Counted from the stretch's first letter, positions 7,183 through 16,344 are shown. The stretch: 31,633 bases of DNA from an uncultured Eubacteriales bacterium (GCA_948607205.1 CAPERS010000008.1:14876-46508); one strand, 5' to 3'. The notes: generated from the letters alone by a model not told the origin. Numbers and translations are program-made.

Positions 7183-9104
7183 TGGCAAAAAATAACAAAG
7201 ATACATTAAACAAAAAATCAAATTCTCCTGTTGAAGATTTGGAGAAATTTGAAAACTCACCAGTCATAGATGAAAGCATTGTTGAAAGCATTGAGCCTGT
7301 TGCCGAAGACGCTTTATCAGAAACCAAATCAAAAAAGAAAAACAAGAAAGAAAAGCCTGCGAAAAAAGCATCAATGAAAACACTTTTCAAAACCATAGCG
7401 CCAGTCAAGTGGCTTGTTATTATCGGCGTTGTGCTTGCAATCTTTTCAACTGTTTTATCGATTGTTGGACCAAGAATTTTGAATGAAATGATGGAAGTTT
7501 TGGCTTCGCCAAACTTTTCTCTTGAGAGGGTCAACACAATTGGACTGTTTCTTGTTGCAATTTTTCTTGTTGCCATGTTTTTATCATATTTTGAAGGCTT
7601 TTTGATGTCAAAAGTTTCAACAACGATAACAAAAAATCTTCGAACAAGCATTTCAAAAAAGATAAACAAACTTCCTCTCAAATATTATGACAAAACAAGT
7701 TTTGGCGACATTATCTCACGCGTGACAAATGACGTCGACACAGTCGGAAGAGGTTTGAATGGCTCTATCACAAGTCTTATTTCAAGCATAACCATGATTA
7801 TTGCAATTCCTATCATAATGCTTACAATCAGTTGGGAGTTGACGCTTATTGCCCTTGTTGAAATTCCACTTTCATTTGGTATTGTTTTGCTTATTGTTAA
7901 GTTCAATCAAAAATTTTACACTGCGCAACAAAAAAGTCTTGGCGAACTTAACGGACACATTGAAGAAATTTATTCTGCACACAATGTTGTCAAAGCATTC
8001 AATGGCGAAGAAAGAGCAAGTGTGACATTCAATAAACTTAACACAACGCTTAAAAACTCAGCCAGAAAAGCTCAGTTTACATCTTCGCTCATGCACCCAA
8101 TCATTAACACAATCGGAAACATCATATATGTTGTTATCTGCCTTGCTGGCGCTTGGATTGCGATGAAGAATAACAATCCCCTCTTCATCACTTCAATCAT
8201 CACATTTTTGACCTATATCAGAATGTTCAACCAGCCAATTTCTCAGATTGGAATGCTTGCCGGCAACCTTCAAATGATGAGCGCAGCTTCTGAGCGCGTA
8301 TTCAAATTCATTGAGGAAGATGAAGAACCTGACGAAAGTCACAAAACTGCTCAAATCAAAGATGTCAAAGGCAAAGTTCAATTCAAGAATGTTGATTTTG
8401 GTTATACGCCTGACAAGCAGATTATTCACAAATTCAATTTCACTGCCATGCCTGGTCAGAAGATTGCCATTGTTGGCCCAACAGGTGCTGGAAAAACAAC
8501 TATGGTCAACCTGCTGATGAGGTTCTATGAAATTGATGGTGGAGAAATTCTCATTGATGGTGTTCCAACAAAAGACATGAACAGAAGTTATCTTCGTTCC
8601 CTTTTTGGAATGGTTTTGCAAGACACATGGCTTTTTGAAGGCACTATCAAAGAAAACATCGCCTTTGGCAATCCTAACGCAACTGACGAGGAAATTGTCA
8701 ATGCCTGCAAAATGGCAAACGTTGACCACTTTATCAGAACTGAACCACAGGGTTACAACATGGTTATGAAAGAGGACAGCGCAATAAGTCAGGGGCAGAA
8801 ACAACTTTTCACTATTGCAAGGGCTATGGTGCAAAATTCACCAATGCTTATTCTTGACGAAGCCACAAGTTCTGTTGACACAAGAACTGAAATGCTTATT
8901 CAAACAGCAATGGATAGGCTTATGAAAGGCAGAACAAGTTTTGTGATTGCGCACAGACTTTCAACCATAAAAAACGCAGACCAAATTATTGTTATGAAAG
9001 ATGGCTCTATTGTGGAAACTGGAAATCATCAAACTTTAATGGAGAAAGGCGGATTTTATAAAGAACTTTACAACAGTCAGTTTGAAAATGGAGAGGAGTT
9101 TTAA
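7182..9104 (+). CDS. ABC exporter half-transporter, catalytic-site subunit (BmrD/TM288-like)
   Basis: A 640-residue partner of the preceding gene. A hydrophilic Lys/Glu-rich extension (about residues 1-65) comes first, then six membrane helices and a nucleotide-binding domain with Walker A GPTGAGKTT (near 432), Walker B LILDEATS (near 556) and the H-loop (VIAHRLST). The catalytic Glu is intact, but the signature reads ISQGQ instead of LSGGQ. The degenerate signature pairs across the dimer with the degenerate Walker B of the first subunit, leaving one competent and one impaired ATP site, as is known for this transporter class. A strong AGGAGG precedes the ATG. An intrinsic terminator overlaps the stop codon. 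Confidence 0.92.
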   Translation: MAKNNKDTLNKKSNSPVEDLEKFENSPVIDESIVESIEPVAEDALSETKSKKKNKKEKPAKKASMKTLFKTIAPVKWLVIIGVVLAIFSTVLSIVGPRILNEMMEVLASPNFSLERVNTIGLFLVAIFLVAMFLSYFEGFLMSKVSTTITKNLRTSISKKINKLPLKYYDKTSFGDIISRVTNDVDTVGRGLNGSITSLISSITMIIAIPIIMLTISWELTLIALVEIPLSFGIVLLIVKFNQKFYTAQQKSLGELNGHIEEIYSAHNVVKAFNGEERASVTFNKLNTTLKNSARKAQFTSSLMHPIINTIGNIIYVVICLAGAWIAMKNNNPLFITSIITFLTYIRMFNQPISQIGMLAGNLQMMSAASERVFKFIEEDEEPDESHKTAQIKDVKGKVQFKNVDFGYTPDKQIIHKFNFTAMPGQKIAIVGPTGAGKTTMVNLLMRFYEIDGGEILIDGVPTKDMNRSYLRSLFGMVLQDTWLFEGTIKENIAFGNPNATDEEIVNACKMANVDHFIRTEPQGYNMVMKEDSAISQGQKQLFTIARAMVQNSPMLILDEATSSVDTRTEMLIQTAMDRLMKGRTSFVIAHRLSTIKNADQIIVMKDGSIVETGNHQTLMEKGGFYKELYNSQFENGEEF

Positions 9105-9118
9105 TCTCCTCTTTTTTT
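9092..9118 (+). terminator. Intrinsic terminator of the ABC exporter operon
   Basis: AGAGGAG (9092-9098) pairs with CTCCTCT (9106-9112), loop of 7 nt, followed by a T run to 9118. The stop codon lies inside the loop. Confidence 0.9.
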
Positions 9119-9222
9119 ATCTAAATTTAAAATTTGTTTTGAGGAACAGATTTTGCGCGTTATGTTAAATTTATTCAATAGCAACATTTTGAACGCCAAT
9201 GGCAAATTCAACCGATTTACAA

Positions 9223-9325
9223 GGCACAGATGCGAACCTGAAATGAGGAGCCTCCTCATTTCAGCGCAAGCGCGCTAACCTAGCGCGCTTGCCGTTGCCT
9301 TGCTGGCAACGTTCGCATCTGTGCC
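9223..9325. repeat. 103-bp cloverleaf inverted-repeat element A
   Basis: A perfect 15-bp outer stem (GGCACAGATGCGAAC at 9223-9237 with its complement at 9311-9325) encloses three back-to-back perfect hairpins: 9238-9250/9252-9264 (13 bp), 9266-9277/9281-9292 (12 bp, loop ACC) and 9294-9299/9305-9310 (6 bp, loop TTGCT). Only single bases separate the arms. It is much richer in G+C than its surroundings. It lies between two same-strand transcription units: after the terminator at 9118 and about 75 bp before the promoter at 9402. It has no T tract and no tRNA signature. The rest of the 9105-9443 gap holds only this element and the MacB-like gene's promoter. Confidence 0.9.
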
Positions 9326-9401
9326 CAGTTTGAAATAACTCACCCTATCCTTCAAAAAACAAAAAAATTCTTTCAATTGTCTTTTACTTTTATCTTTATT
9401 G

Positions 9402-9410
9402 TGATATAAT
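9402..9410 (+). promoter_or_regulatory. Extended -10 promoter of the MacB-like gene
   Basis: TGATATAAT (9402-9410) is an extended -10 element (TG-n-TATAAT). No convincing -35 lies 16-18 nt upstream. A strong AAGGAGG (9431-9437) follows, before ATG 9444. Confidence 0.6.
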
Positions 9411-9443
9411 GAATATATAAATATATACAAAAGGAGGAAAAAC

Positions 9444-11450
9444 ATGGCAGAACTTACAATAAAAGGTGTGTCAAAGTTCTATAAACTTGGCAACAAATCA
9501 ACCTTTCAGGCACTATCTGACATAAACCTTGAGTTTGAAAAAGGCGAACTTGTTTCAATCATAGGCGAAAGCGGAAGTGGAAAAAGCACGCTCATGAATA
9601 TTATTGGCGGTCTTGACTCCGACTTCGAAGGTGAAATCATTGCAGGTGGCGAAAACCTGAAATCGCTTAAAGATAAAGGTCTTGACTCTTACAGAAAAAG
9701 AAAAGTTGGTTTTGTTTTTCAATCCTTCAACCTTATTCCTCACCTATCTATTCTCGACAACGTGACAATTGCACTCACATTATCAAATGTTGACAGCGAA
9801 GAGAAAGTTCGAAAGGCAACAGAAGTTCTTTCAAAACTCGGTCTTGAAAAGCACTTGAAGAAAAAACCAAATCAACTCAGCGGTGGTCAAAAACAACGTG
9901 TGGCAATTGCAAGAGCGCTTATCAATGACCCTGAAATCATCCTTGCCGACGAACCAACAGGTGCGCTTGACAGCGAGACATCCTTTCAAATTCTCGATAT
10001 TCTTAAAAGTATTGCCGATGAAGGCAAACTTGTCATAATGGTCACACACTCTGAAAAAATCGCATCCATTTCTTCACGCATAGTTGAAATTTCAGACGGA
10101 AAAGTGATTCGCGATGAAAAATCAAAAACTTATCAACATAAAGAAGTTGAAAAGTTTATTTCAGAAGAGCCTAAAAAGAAGAAAAATGGCAATCTTTCAT
10201 TCTTTCAAGCGATAAGGCTTTCTTTTCACAACATGTGGGCAAGCAAAACAAAGAACTTTTTGATGGCGTTCGGCGTTTCAATCTCACTTATCAGCCTCAT
10301 CTTGATGCTTTCACTCGGCTCAGGACTGACTGGATACATAAGTGGACTTGCAGATTCTTATTCAAGTCCAGAAATTGTTACCATTTCAAAACGCAGTGAG
10401 GACCCATTCTCAGCACTCAGTCCAGGCACATTCACTGATGATGAAATTGCAAAAGTTAAAGATGACATCAACGCTCACCTCGAAGAAAAAGGAAATGATT
10501 TCAGAGTTCAAAATGCTGAAAATATCTCTTACGGTTGGTCACAACTGACAGGGTTCACAGACCAAGCAATGATTTCTTACACAATCAATGAGGACGGCGA
10601 AGATGTTGAAAAAGATGCAAAAATTTTCTATGTTTACACCACCCCAACTTATTACACAACAGACAACCTCCTCGCAGGTGAAATCAGTGGCAATAATGAA
10701 ATCATGCTTTCAAGTGCAATCCTAAAACTGTTAGGTTACACAAAATATGAAGAAGTTATCGGAAAACAAGTGACAATCACTTTCAATAAATATGTGCGCA
10801 CTGTCACAATCAGCGCAATCGTTGATGTGAACATGTTCGCAGATATGCTTATCATGTATGTCGATTATGACTTTTTGAACGGACTTGTTGAACTTGCAAC
10901 TGGCGAAAAACTTGAACCAACATCAATTTTTATCAAAACCGACGGACTGGAAACCACAAAACTTATCAACGACTACATTAAAACACGCGAAGACCTCACA
11001 GGTCAACTCGAAGAAACAATGGCAAACATGTTCAGCGAAATGCTTTCAACCTTCTCAACAGCAATGATTATCATTTCAGTCATTTCTCTCACCGTTGCCA
11101 CAATCATGATTCTCACAGTTCTTTATATGTCAGTTTCAGAAAGAACACGTGAGATTGGCGTGCTTAAATCAATAGGTGCGAGAAAGAAAGACATAAGGCT
11201 TATCTTCTCAACAGAAAGTTTCCTTATTGGTCTTCTAAGCGGAATTGTTGGAATTGTTCTCTCGCTTATTGTTGGCGGAATTTTAACGCTCATTCTCAAT
11301 GCCCTACTCGGCTTTGCGCCAATTGCGTTTGTGTGGTATTATTATTTGATTGCCCTTGGCGTCAGCGTTGTGATAAGCGTGCTTGCAGGACTTTATCCAG
11401 CATCAAGAGCATCAAAACTCGACCCTGTCGAATCACTTAGACATGAATAG
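9444..11450 (+). CDS. MacB-like ABC transporter, fused ATPase and FtsX-type permease
   Basis: A 668-residue protein with the ATPase first: Walker A GESGSGKST (near 40-48), signature LSGGQ (near 145), Walker B LADEPTG (near 167) and the H-loop (VTHSEK). A charged linker (about 225-255) follows, then a MacB/FtsX permease with one membrane helix near 270-295, a large extracytoplasmic domain (about 296-540) and three C-terminal helices. The segment SERTREIGVLKSIGARKKDI is the conserved FtsX/MacB coupling motif. Such mechanotransmission transporters work on extracytoplasmic substrates (lipoproteins, peptides, antibiotics) rather than moving them across the membrane in the classic way. No accessory protein or two-component system is adjacent. 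It appears monocistronic, with its own promoter and terminator. Confidence 0.9.
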   Translation: MAELTIKGVSKFYKLGNKSTFQALSDINLEFEKGELVSIIGESGSGKSTLMNIIGGLDSDFEGEIIAGGENLKSLKDKGLDSYRKRKVGFVFQSFNLIPHLSILDNVTIALTLSNVDSEEKVRKATEVLSKLGLEKHLKKKPNQLSGGQKQRVAIARALINDPEIILADEPTGALDSETSFQILDILKSIADEGKLVIMVTHSEKIASISSRIVEISDGKVIRDEKSKTYQHKEVEKFISEEPKKKKNGNLSFFQAIRLSFHNMWASKTKNFLMAFGVSISLISLILMLSLGSGLTGYISGLADSYSSPEIVTISKRSEDPFSALSPGTFTDDEIAKVKDDINAHLEEKGNDFRVQNAENISYGWSQLTGFTDQAMISYTINEDGEDVEKDAKIFYVYTTPTYYTTDNLLAGEISGNNEIMLSSAILKLLGYTKYEEVIGKQVTITFNKYVRTVTISAIVDVNMFADMLIMYVDYDFLNGLVELATGEKLEPTSIFIKTDGLETTKLINDYIKTREDLTGQLEETMANMFSEMLSTFSTAMIIISVISLTVATIMILTVLYMSVSERTREIGVLKSIGARKKDIRLIFSTESFLIGLLSGIVGIVLSLIVGGILTLILNALLGFAPIAFVWYYYLIALGVSVVISVLAGLYPASRASKLDPVESLRHE

Positions 11451-11497
11451 CCGTTGACTATAACTTGAGTTTACAAAATTTGTCTAACTAATTCAAA

Positions 11498-11524
11498 AGA
11501 GTCTAAGACTCTTAGACTCTTTTT
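11498..11524 (+). terminator. Intrinsic terminator of the MacB-like gene
   Basis: AGAGTCTAAG (11498-11507) pairs perfectly with CTTAGACTCT (11511-11520), 3-nt loop, followed by a short T run and preceded by As. Confidence 0.85.
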
Positions 11525-11567
11525 ATGGATTGCAACCTTTATCTAATAAAAGGTGCTTAATGCACAC

Positions 11568-11597
11568 AAAAAACACTAGCATTTGCTAGTGTTTTTT
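11568..11597 (-). terminator. Bidirectional terminator between convergent genes
   Basis: A stem of AAAAAACACTAGC (11568-11580) with GCTAGTGTTTTTT (11585-11597), loop ATTT. It ends the minus-strand DUF2238-like/valS unit and backs up the terminator of the plus-strand gene. Confidence 0.85.
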
Positions 11598-11609
11598 AAT
11601 TAACTTTTT

Positions 11610-12512
11610 TTATTGTTTAATGTTTTTTATTGTTTGATGATTTTTTTGTTTTTCTTCTGTTGATTTTTCTTGTTTCTGAGATTTCTCTTTTTTCAACTTG
11701 TCTTCATTAATAAGTTTATTATCAATATTTTCGAGCATTACATCATTTTCTTTTATTTCTTCAACACTTTCGTTATCTTCTTTTTTCTCTTCAGATTGCA
11801 TTTCGATGGTTTCTTTTTTCTTAAAGAACTTGCGCTCGCACTGCCTGCCCGCAAGTTGAAGTTCAATACTTTTTATCCCAAGCGAAACTTTTGAAAACTT
11901 GCCAATGACAAAATAGACACAAAAGAGAATTGCGCCTGAGAAGTTACACAAAATATCTTCCATTGTGTCGGTCACAAGCGGAATGTCACCCGGAAACGCT
12001 CCACCCTGTGCGGTTTGACCTAGATAAAGGTCGGTGAACCACTCGAAAAGTTCCCAAACGCATTCAACTGCGAGTGAAAAAGTGAAAACAAAAAAGATAA
12101 CTGCGCTGACGCTAAGTTTTTTATAATCGGTCAATTTTGAAACAATAATAAGTCCAACCATAGCAAAAATAAAGCCCATCAGTGTATGAACAAAACGGTC
12201 ATACCAAAATTCAGTATAATAGACATTGAAAACTGAGCCAATTATGCCTGCAACAACCATATATGAGAGAAAGCCAAACAAAAAAACATTTGAAAAGCGT
12301 CTTCTCATGATTTGCTCGATAATATATGGAATAATTGTCACAACCAAGACCGCAATAGTGACAAGCAGTCTGTTGTTTGGGTCACCTTTTTTGCCAAAAA
12401 TGACAAGCATGACAACACATATTGCAATCATAGCAACTGCCAAGACGTCATTGACAATTCTGAAAGCCCTATTGCCTTTTGATAGTTCAGAAAATTTTTG
12501 AAACTTTTTCAT
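11610..12512 (-). CDS. YjdF/DUF2238-like integral membrane protein with Lys/Glu-rich tail
   Basis: A 300-residue protein with about six hydrophobic segments in the first 210 residues and the family motif set WYDRFVHTLMGF, ECVWELFEW and DTMEDILCN, rich in conserved acidic and His residues near the membrane. These match the YjdF/DUF2238 group of membrane proteins, whose role is not established. The last 75-80 residues are almost entirely Lys, Glu, Asn and Gln and probably disordered in the cytoplasm. It sits 53 nt downstream of valS on the same strand and may be co-transcribed with it. The ribosome binding site is a modest AAAGGTG. Confidence 0.75.
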   Translation of the reverse strand: MKKFQKFSELSKGNRAFRIVNDVLAVAMIAICVVMLVIFGKKGDPNNRLLVTIAVLVVTIIPYIIEQIMRRRFSNVFLFGFLSYMVVAGIIGSVFNVYYTEFWYDRFVHTLMGFIFAMVGLIIVSKLTDYKKLSVSAVIFFVFTFSLAVECVWELFEWFTDLYLGQTAQGGAFPGDIPLVTDTMEDILCNFSGAILFCVYFVIGKFSKVSLGIKSIELQLAGRQCERKFFKKKETIEMQSEEKKEDNESVEEIKENDVMLENIDNKLINEDKLKKEKSQKQEKSTEEKQKNHQTIKNIKQ

Positions 12513-12565
12513 TTATGCACCTTTTTTAAGTTTGCCCACAAACTTTATTTTTTAAAAGTTAACTT

Positions 12566-15169
12566 TTAAAGTGTTGAAAAATCTTTTTCAAGTTTTTCAA
12601 GCAATGCCCTATTCTTTTCAAGTTTTGTTTTCTCGCCATCGATAAGTGCCTGTGGCGCTTTGGCAACAAATCCCTCATTTGAAAGCATTTTTTCAGAACG
12701 AGTTATTTCAAATTTAACTTTTTCAATTTCCTTTGAAAGCCTTTGCTTTTCTTCCTTAGAGTCAACAAGGCTGTCGAGAGGAAGAGCAATTTTGCAGTTA
12801 TTAAACGTTAAAATAACAGCGTTTTGAGGCAACATTTCCTCTTTATCAACAAAGTCAAATGCATTAAGGAGTGAAAGTTTTTTGATTTGTTCTTGGCAAG
12901 AAGCGAAAAGTTCTTTTTTGCTGAAACAGAAAATATTGGCGCCAATCTTTTTGTTATCCGGCAAATTTTTCTCAGCACGTGCATTTCTTATTGCTTTAAT
13001 AACTGCGATAACCTCTTGCATGTCATCATGCTCATTGAAATATGACTTTTTCACTTTTGGCCAAGCGGAAATCACAATGCTTTCGTCATGCATTGGAAGT
13101 TCGAGATAAATCTTTTCAGTGATAAAAGGTATGAAAGGATGAAGAAGTTTAACTAGACTTGTCAAAACGAAGTTAAGTGTTGCAACAGTTGCTTCGCTGT
13201 TCTCCCCTTGCATATCTGTTTTTGAAAGTTCGATATACCAGTCGCAGAACTTCGTCCAGAAGAAATCTGAAAGTTCAGATTCAGCCATGCCGATGTCATA
13301 TTTTTCAAATTTCTTATCAACGCTTTCAATGAGGCTGTTAAGTTCTGAAATAATCCATTTGTCTGCAAGGTTAAGTTTTACATCTTCTATCTTTTTAACA
13401 GTTTTTCCTTCAAGTTGCATAAGCACATATCGGCTTGCGTTCCAAACTTTATTAAGGAAGTTTCGACTAAGTTCAACCTTCTTTTCTGAAAATCTTGAAT
13501 CTGAGCCAATTGATATGCCATCAAAAAGTGAAAAACGCAGTGTATCAACACCATAGTTTTTGATAACATCTCTTGGGTCTGTTCCATTGCCAAGAGTTTT
13601 GCTCATTTTTTTGCCATTGGCGTCTTTAACGATACCATTTATAACTATATCCTTGAAAGGAATGTCGCCATAGTATTCAAGTCCGCTGAAAATCATACGC
13701 GCAACCCAAAGGTTGATAATCTCACGCGCTGTAACAAGCACGTTTGTTGGATAGAAATATTCAATATCTGGTGTTTTATCAGGAAAACCAAGTGTTGAAA
13801 GTGGCCAGAGCGCTGAACTAAACCAAGTGTCAAGAGTGTCAACTTCTTGCTTTAATTTATGGCTTCCGCACTTTGAGCAAACGCTAGGGTCTTCCATTTC
13901 AACCATAACATTGCCACACTCTGAACATGTGAAAACTGGGATTTGATGCCCTGTCCAAAGTTGACGAGAAATGCACCAATCTTGAAGGTTTCTCATCCAG
14001 TGAAGATAACTTTTCTTATATTGTTCATCAACGAAGTGAACTTTGTCTTCTTCAACAACCTTGATTGCAGGCTTTCTAAGTTCGTCCACTTTCACCCACC
14101 ACTGATTTGAAACAAGTGGCTCAATGATTGTTTTGCATCTTTCGCAGTGACCAACGTTATGAGAATATGGCTCAATTTTGACGAGCGCACCTATTCTTTC
14201 AAGTTCTTTAACAATTTTTTCTCTCGCCTCTTCACGAGTAAGACCTTGATATTCGCCACAATTTTCATTCATTGTTCCGTCAGAGTTCATAATATTAATA
14301 ACTGGCAAGTTGTGACGTTTTCCAACTTGGAAGTCATTTGGGTCATGCGCAGGAGTGATTTTGACAACTCCTGTTCCAAAGTCTTTTTCAACATAGTCAT
14401 CAGCGACAACTGGAATTGGCTTGTTTAGGATTGGCAGAATGACATTCTTGCCCACAAGATGCTTATATCTCTCATCGCTTGGATTGACTGCGACAGCGGT
14501 GTCGCCAAGCATAGTTTCAGGACGAGTTGTTGCGAGATTTATATACTCATTTGAGCCCTCAATTTGATAACGAAGGTGCCAGAAGAATGATGGAACTTCC
14601 TTAAATTCCACCTCAGCGTCAGAAATTGAACTTTTGCAGTGTGGGCACCAGTTTACAATACGATTGGCTTTATATATCCAGCCTTTTTTATACAAATGCA
14701 CAAAAACATAGCGAACAGCCTTACAGTTTTGTTCGTCCATTGTGAAAGCGAGCCTATCCCAGTCGCACGAAAAGCCCATACTTTTGAACTGGTCAATGAT
14801 TGTGCCTTTATATTGTTTATACCACTCTTCAACCTCTTTTGAAAAGGCTTCACGGCCAAGTGATTCTTTGCTTTTGCCATCTTTTGCAAGTTTTTTGACA
14901 ATCATGCTTTCAGTTGAAATGGCAGCGTGGTCTGTGCCCGGAAGCCACATTGCGTTAAAGCCTTGCATACGCTTTCTTCTGATTATTATATCTTGAATAG
15001 TTTGCTGAAAGGCATGCCCCATGTGCAAATTGCTTGTCACGTTTGGTGGAGGCATAATGATAGAATATGGCTCTTTATTTTTATCTACCTTTGCATGAAA
15101 ATATTTTTTATCAAGCCAATTTTTATATATTTTTTGTTCAAAATCATGAGGATTGTATGTTTTTTCCAT
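12566..15169 (-). CDS. valS: Valyl-tRNA synthetase
   Basis: Charges tRNA-Val with valine and edits mischarged threonine. The 867-residue protein is of normal Bacillota length. It carries the class I motif HMGH (residues 49-52, within PPPNVTSNLHMGH), KMSKTLGN (near 520), zinc-type Cys pairs (CPHC, CERC, CSEC, CSKC), DTWFSSALWPLS and a C-terminal coiled-coil arm rich in Lys/Glu. The frame is open to 15334, but ATG 15169 is chosen: it starts the usual ValS N-terminus (EKTYNPHDFEQKIYKNW), and a strong promoter (15198-15226) lies inside the longer version. The AAGGAG lies unusually far upstream (15 nt). No T-box leader fits in the short leader. Confidence 0.97.
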   Translation of the reverse strand: MEKTYNPHDFEQKIYKNWLDKKYFHAKVDKNKEPYSIIMPPPNVTSNLHMGHAFQQTIQDIIIRRKRMQGFNAMWLPGTDHAAISTESMIVKKLAKDGKSKESLGREAFSKEVEEWYKQYKGTIIDQFKSMGFSCDWDRLAFTMDEQNCKAVRYVFVHLYKKGWIYKANRIVNWCPHCKSSISDAEVEFKEVPSFFWHLRYQIEGSNEYINLATTRPETMLGDTAVAVNPSDERYKHLVGKNVILPILNKPIPVVADDYVEKDFGTGVVKITPAHDPNDFQVGKRHNLPVINIMNSDGTMNENCGEYQGLTREEAREKIVKELERIGALVKIEPYSHNVGHCERCKTIIEPLVSNQWWVKVDELRKPAIKVVEEDKVHFVDEQYKKSYLHWMRNLQDWCISRQLWTGHQIPVFTCSECGNVMVEMEDPSVCSKCGSHKLKQEVDTLDTWFSSALWPLSTLGFPDKTPDIEYFYPTNVLVTAREIINLWVARMIFSGLEYYGDIPFKDIVINGIVKDANGKKMSKTLGNGTDPRDVIKNYGVDTLRFSLFDGISIGSDSRFSEKKVELSRNFLNKVWNASRYVLMQLEGKTVKKIEDVKLNLADKWIISELNSLIESVDKKFEKYDIGMAESELSDFFWTKFCDWYIELSKTDMQGENSEATVATLNFVLTSLVKLLHPFIPFITEKIYLELPMHDESIVISAWPKVKKSYFNEHDDMQEVIAVIKAIRNARAEKNLPDNKKIGANIFCFSKKELFASCQEQIKKLSLLNAFDFVDKEEMLPQNAVILTFNNCKIALPLDSLVDSKEEKQRLSKEIEKVKFEITRSEKMLSNEGFVAKAPQALIDGEKTKLEKNRALLEKLEKDFSTL

Positions 15170-15197
15170 AGTTTTTCGTCTATTCTCCTTGCTTAGT

Positions 15198-15226
15198 ATT
15201 CTATCAAAACCACAAAAAAAAATCAA
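15198..15226 (-). promoter_or_regulatory. Promoter of valS
   Basis: Minus strand: -35 TTGATT (15221-15226), 17-nt spacer, -10 TAGAAT (15198-15203) with an extended TG-n. The predicted transcript starts near 15191, leaving only about 20 nt of leader, too short for a T-box. Confidence 0.7.
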
Positions 15227-15324
15227 GCAAATAAGTCTATTGCTTGCAAAAAAAAGGCAAAAAAGAAACAATGTCGAACCAAACTCTCGCGTAAAACATA
15301 AAAATGATTTTGTAAGGAGGAAAA

Positions 15325-16344
15325 ATGCAAACATTAAAAAAACTTTCTGTCTTTGCCGTTTGCCTTATGATTGGTCTGACAGCCTCTCTTTTTATGGCGT
15401 GCGGAAAAGATGACAACACAATCAGGCTCAATGAAGTGACTCACTCAATCTTCTATGCCCCACTTTATGTTGCACAGAACATGGGCTTCTTTGAAGAGGA
15501 AGGAATCAAACTTGAACTTGAAAGCGCATCAGGCTCGAACACTTCAATGAACGCACTTTTAAGTGGCAGTGCTGACATAATCTTGGCAGGCCCTGAAACA
15601 GTGGTTTACTCAGAAGAAGTGAAAGACCACCCTGTTGTTTTCGGTCAACTCACACAACGCGATGGTTCTTTTATCGTTTCAAGTGAAGAAATTGAAGGCG
15701 AATTTGACGTCGATATGCTTAAAGGCAAATCAATTGTTGGTGGACGTGAAGGCGGACTTCCTGCCATGACTCTTCAATATGTTATTGAAGAAATCGCAGG
15801 TCTAACAATCGGCGAAAACAAAGAAGCCGGTGAAGTTAACCTTGTTTACTGTGATTTTGCAATGATTGGAAGCATATATGAAACAACAAAAGCAGAATTC
15901 TGCACACTTTTTGAACCTACTGCAACAAACATGGTCAAAAAAGGAAGTGGTCATATCGTGTCTTCAGTTGGCGCAGTTTCTGGCTCAATCCCATACACTT
16001 GCTTTGCAACAAGCAGTTCTTATCTCAAAAATCACGCTGACAAAGCCGAGGCATTTTTGAAAGCCGTTCAAAAAGGTTATGACTACATTGAAAAAGAGAA
16101 CTCTCTCACCGTTGCAAAAGCCCTTGAAAAATCTTTCATCGGTATGAGCGTTGAAGAACTTCAAGTTGCTGTTGAACAATATCGCGCAATCAATGCTTGG
16201 TGTTCAAGTCCAGTTATGGAAGAGTCATCATTCAACATGCTTGTGAACATCATAAATCACTACAAAGGCACAGACACAAAGCCAGATTTCTCAAAACTTG
16301 TTGACAACTCTATTGCTGAAAAAATTGCAAAGAAAACTGCTTAG
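15325..16344 (+). CDS. SsuA/NMT1-like ABC transporter substrate-binding lipoprotein (orphan)
   Basis: A 339-residue protein with a lipoprotein signal peptide (KK at 5-6, hydrophobic core, lipobox LFMAC with Cys 26). The mature domain has the NMT1/SsuA-like start (IFYAPLYVAQNMGFFEEEGI) and the substrate-fold motifs GSADIILAGPE and KGKSIVGGREGGLP. Proteins of this family bind aliphatic sulfonates, nitrate/cyanate, thiamine-pyrimidine precursors or similar small anions and heterocycles for import. The cognate permease and ATPase are not adjacent, so the substrate cannot be assigned. It is divergent from valS. AAGGAGG stands just before the ATG. The last codons are part of a tandem duplication that continues downstream. 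Confidence 0.88.
   Translation: MQTLKKLSVFAVCLMIGLTASLFMACGKDDNTIRLNEVTHSIFYAPLYVAQNMGFFEEEGIKLELESASGSNTSMNALLSGSADIILAGPETVVYSEEVKDHPVVFGQLTQRDGSFIVSSEEIEGEFDVDMLKGKSIVGGREGGLPAMTLQYVIEEIAGLTIGENKEAGEVNLVYCDFAMIGSIYETTKAEFCTLFEPTATNMVKKGSGHIVSSVGAVSGSIPYTCFATSSSYLKNHADKAEAFLKAVQKGYDYIEKENSLTVAKALEKSFIGMSVEELQVAVEQYRAINAWCSSPVMEESSFNMLVNIINHYKGTDTKPDFSKLVDNSIAEKIAKKTA

Noticed and set aside
7067..7681. Long minus-strand frame of 204 codons
   Set aside because: Antisense to the junction of the two ABC exporter genes, with low-complexity composition and no start signal.
8193..8834. Minus-strand frame of 213 codons
   Set aside because: Antisense shadow of the second ABC subunit's nucleotide-binding domain.
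9223..9325. Element A as a tRNA or tRNA-like gene
   Set aside because: The cloverleaf shape is suggestive, but arm lengths (15, 13, 12, 6 bp), the tiny loops and the absence of TTCGA-type and D-arm bases rule out a tRNA.
12553..12566. AAAAGTTAACTTTT palindrome at the end of valS as a terminator
   Set aside because: It has no loop and no proper T tract on the minus strand; weak AT palindrome, and valS probably reads on into the DUF2238-like gene.
15170..15324. T-box riboswitch upstream of valS
   Set aside because: The predicted leader is about 20 nt and the whole gap is only 155 bp, without T-box sequence or an antiterminator hairpin.
15170..15334. N-terminal extension of ValS to 15334
   Set aside because: Contains the predicted promoter and does not resemble the ValS N-terminus.
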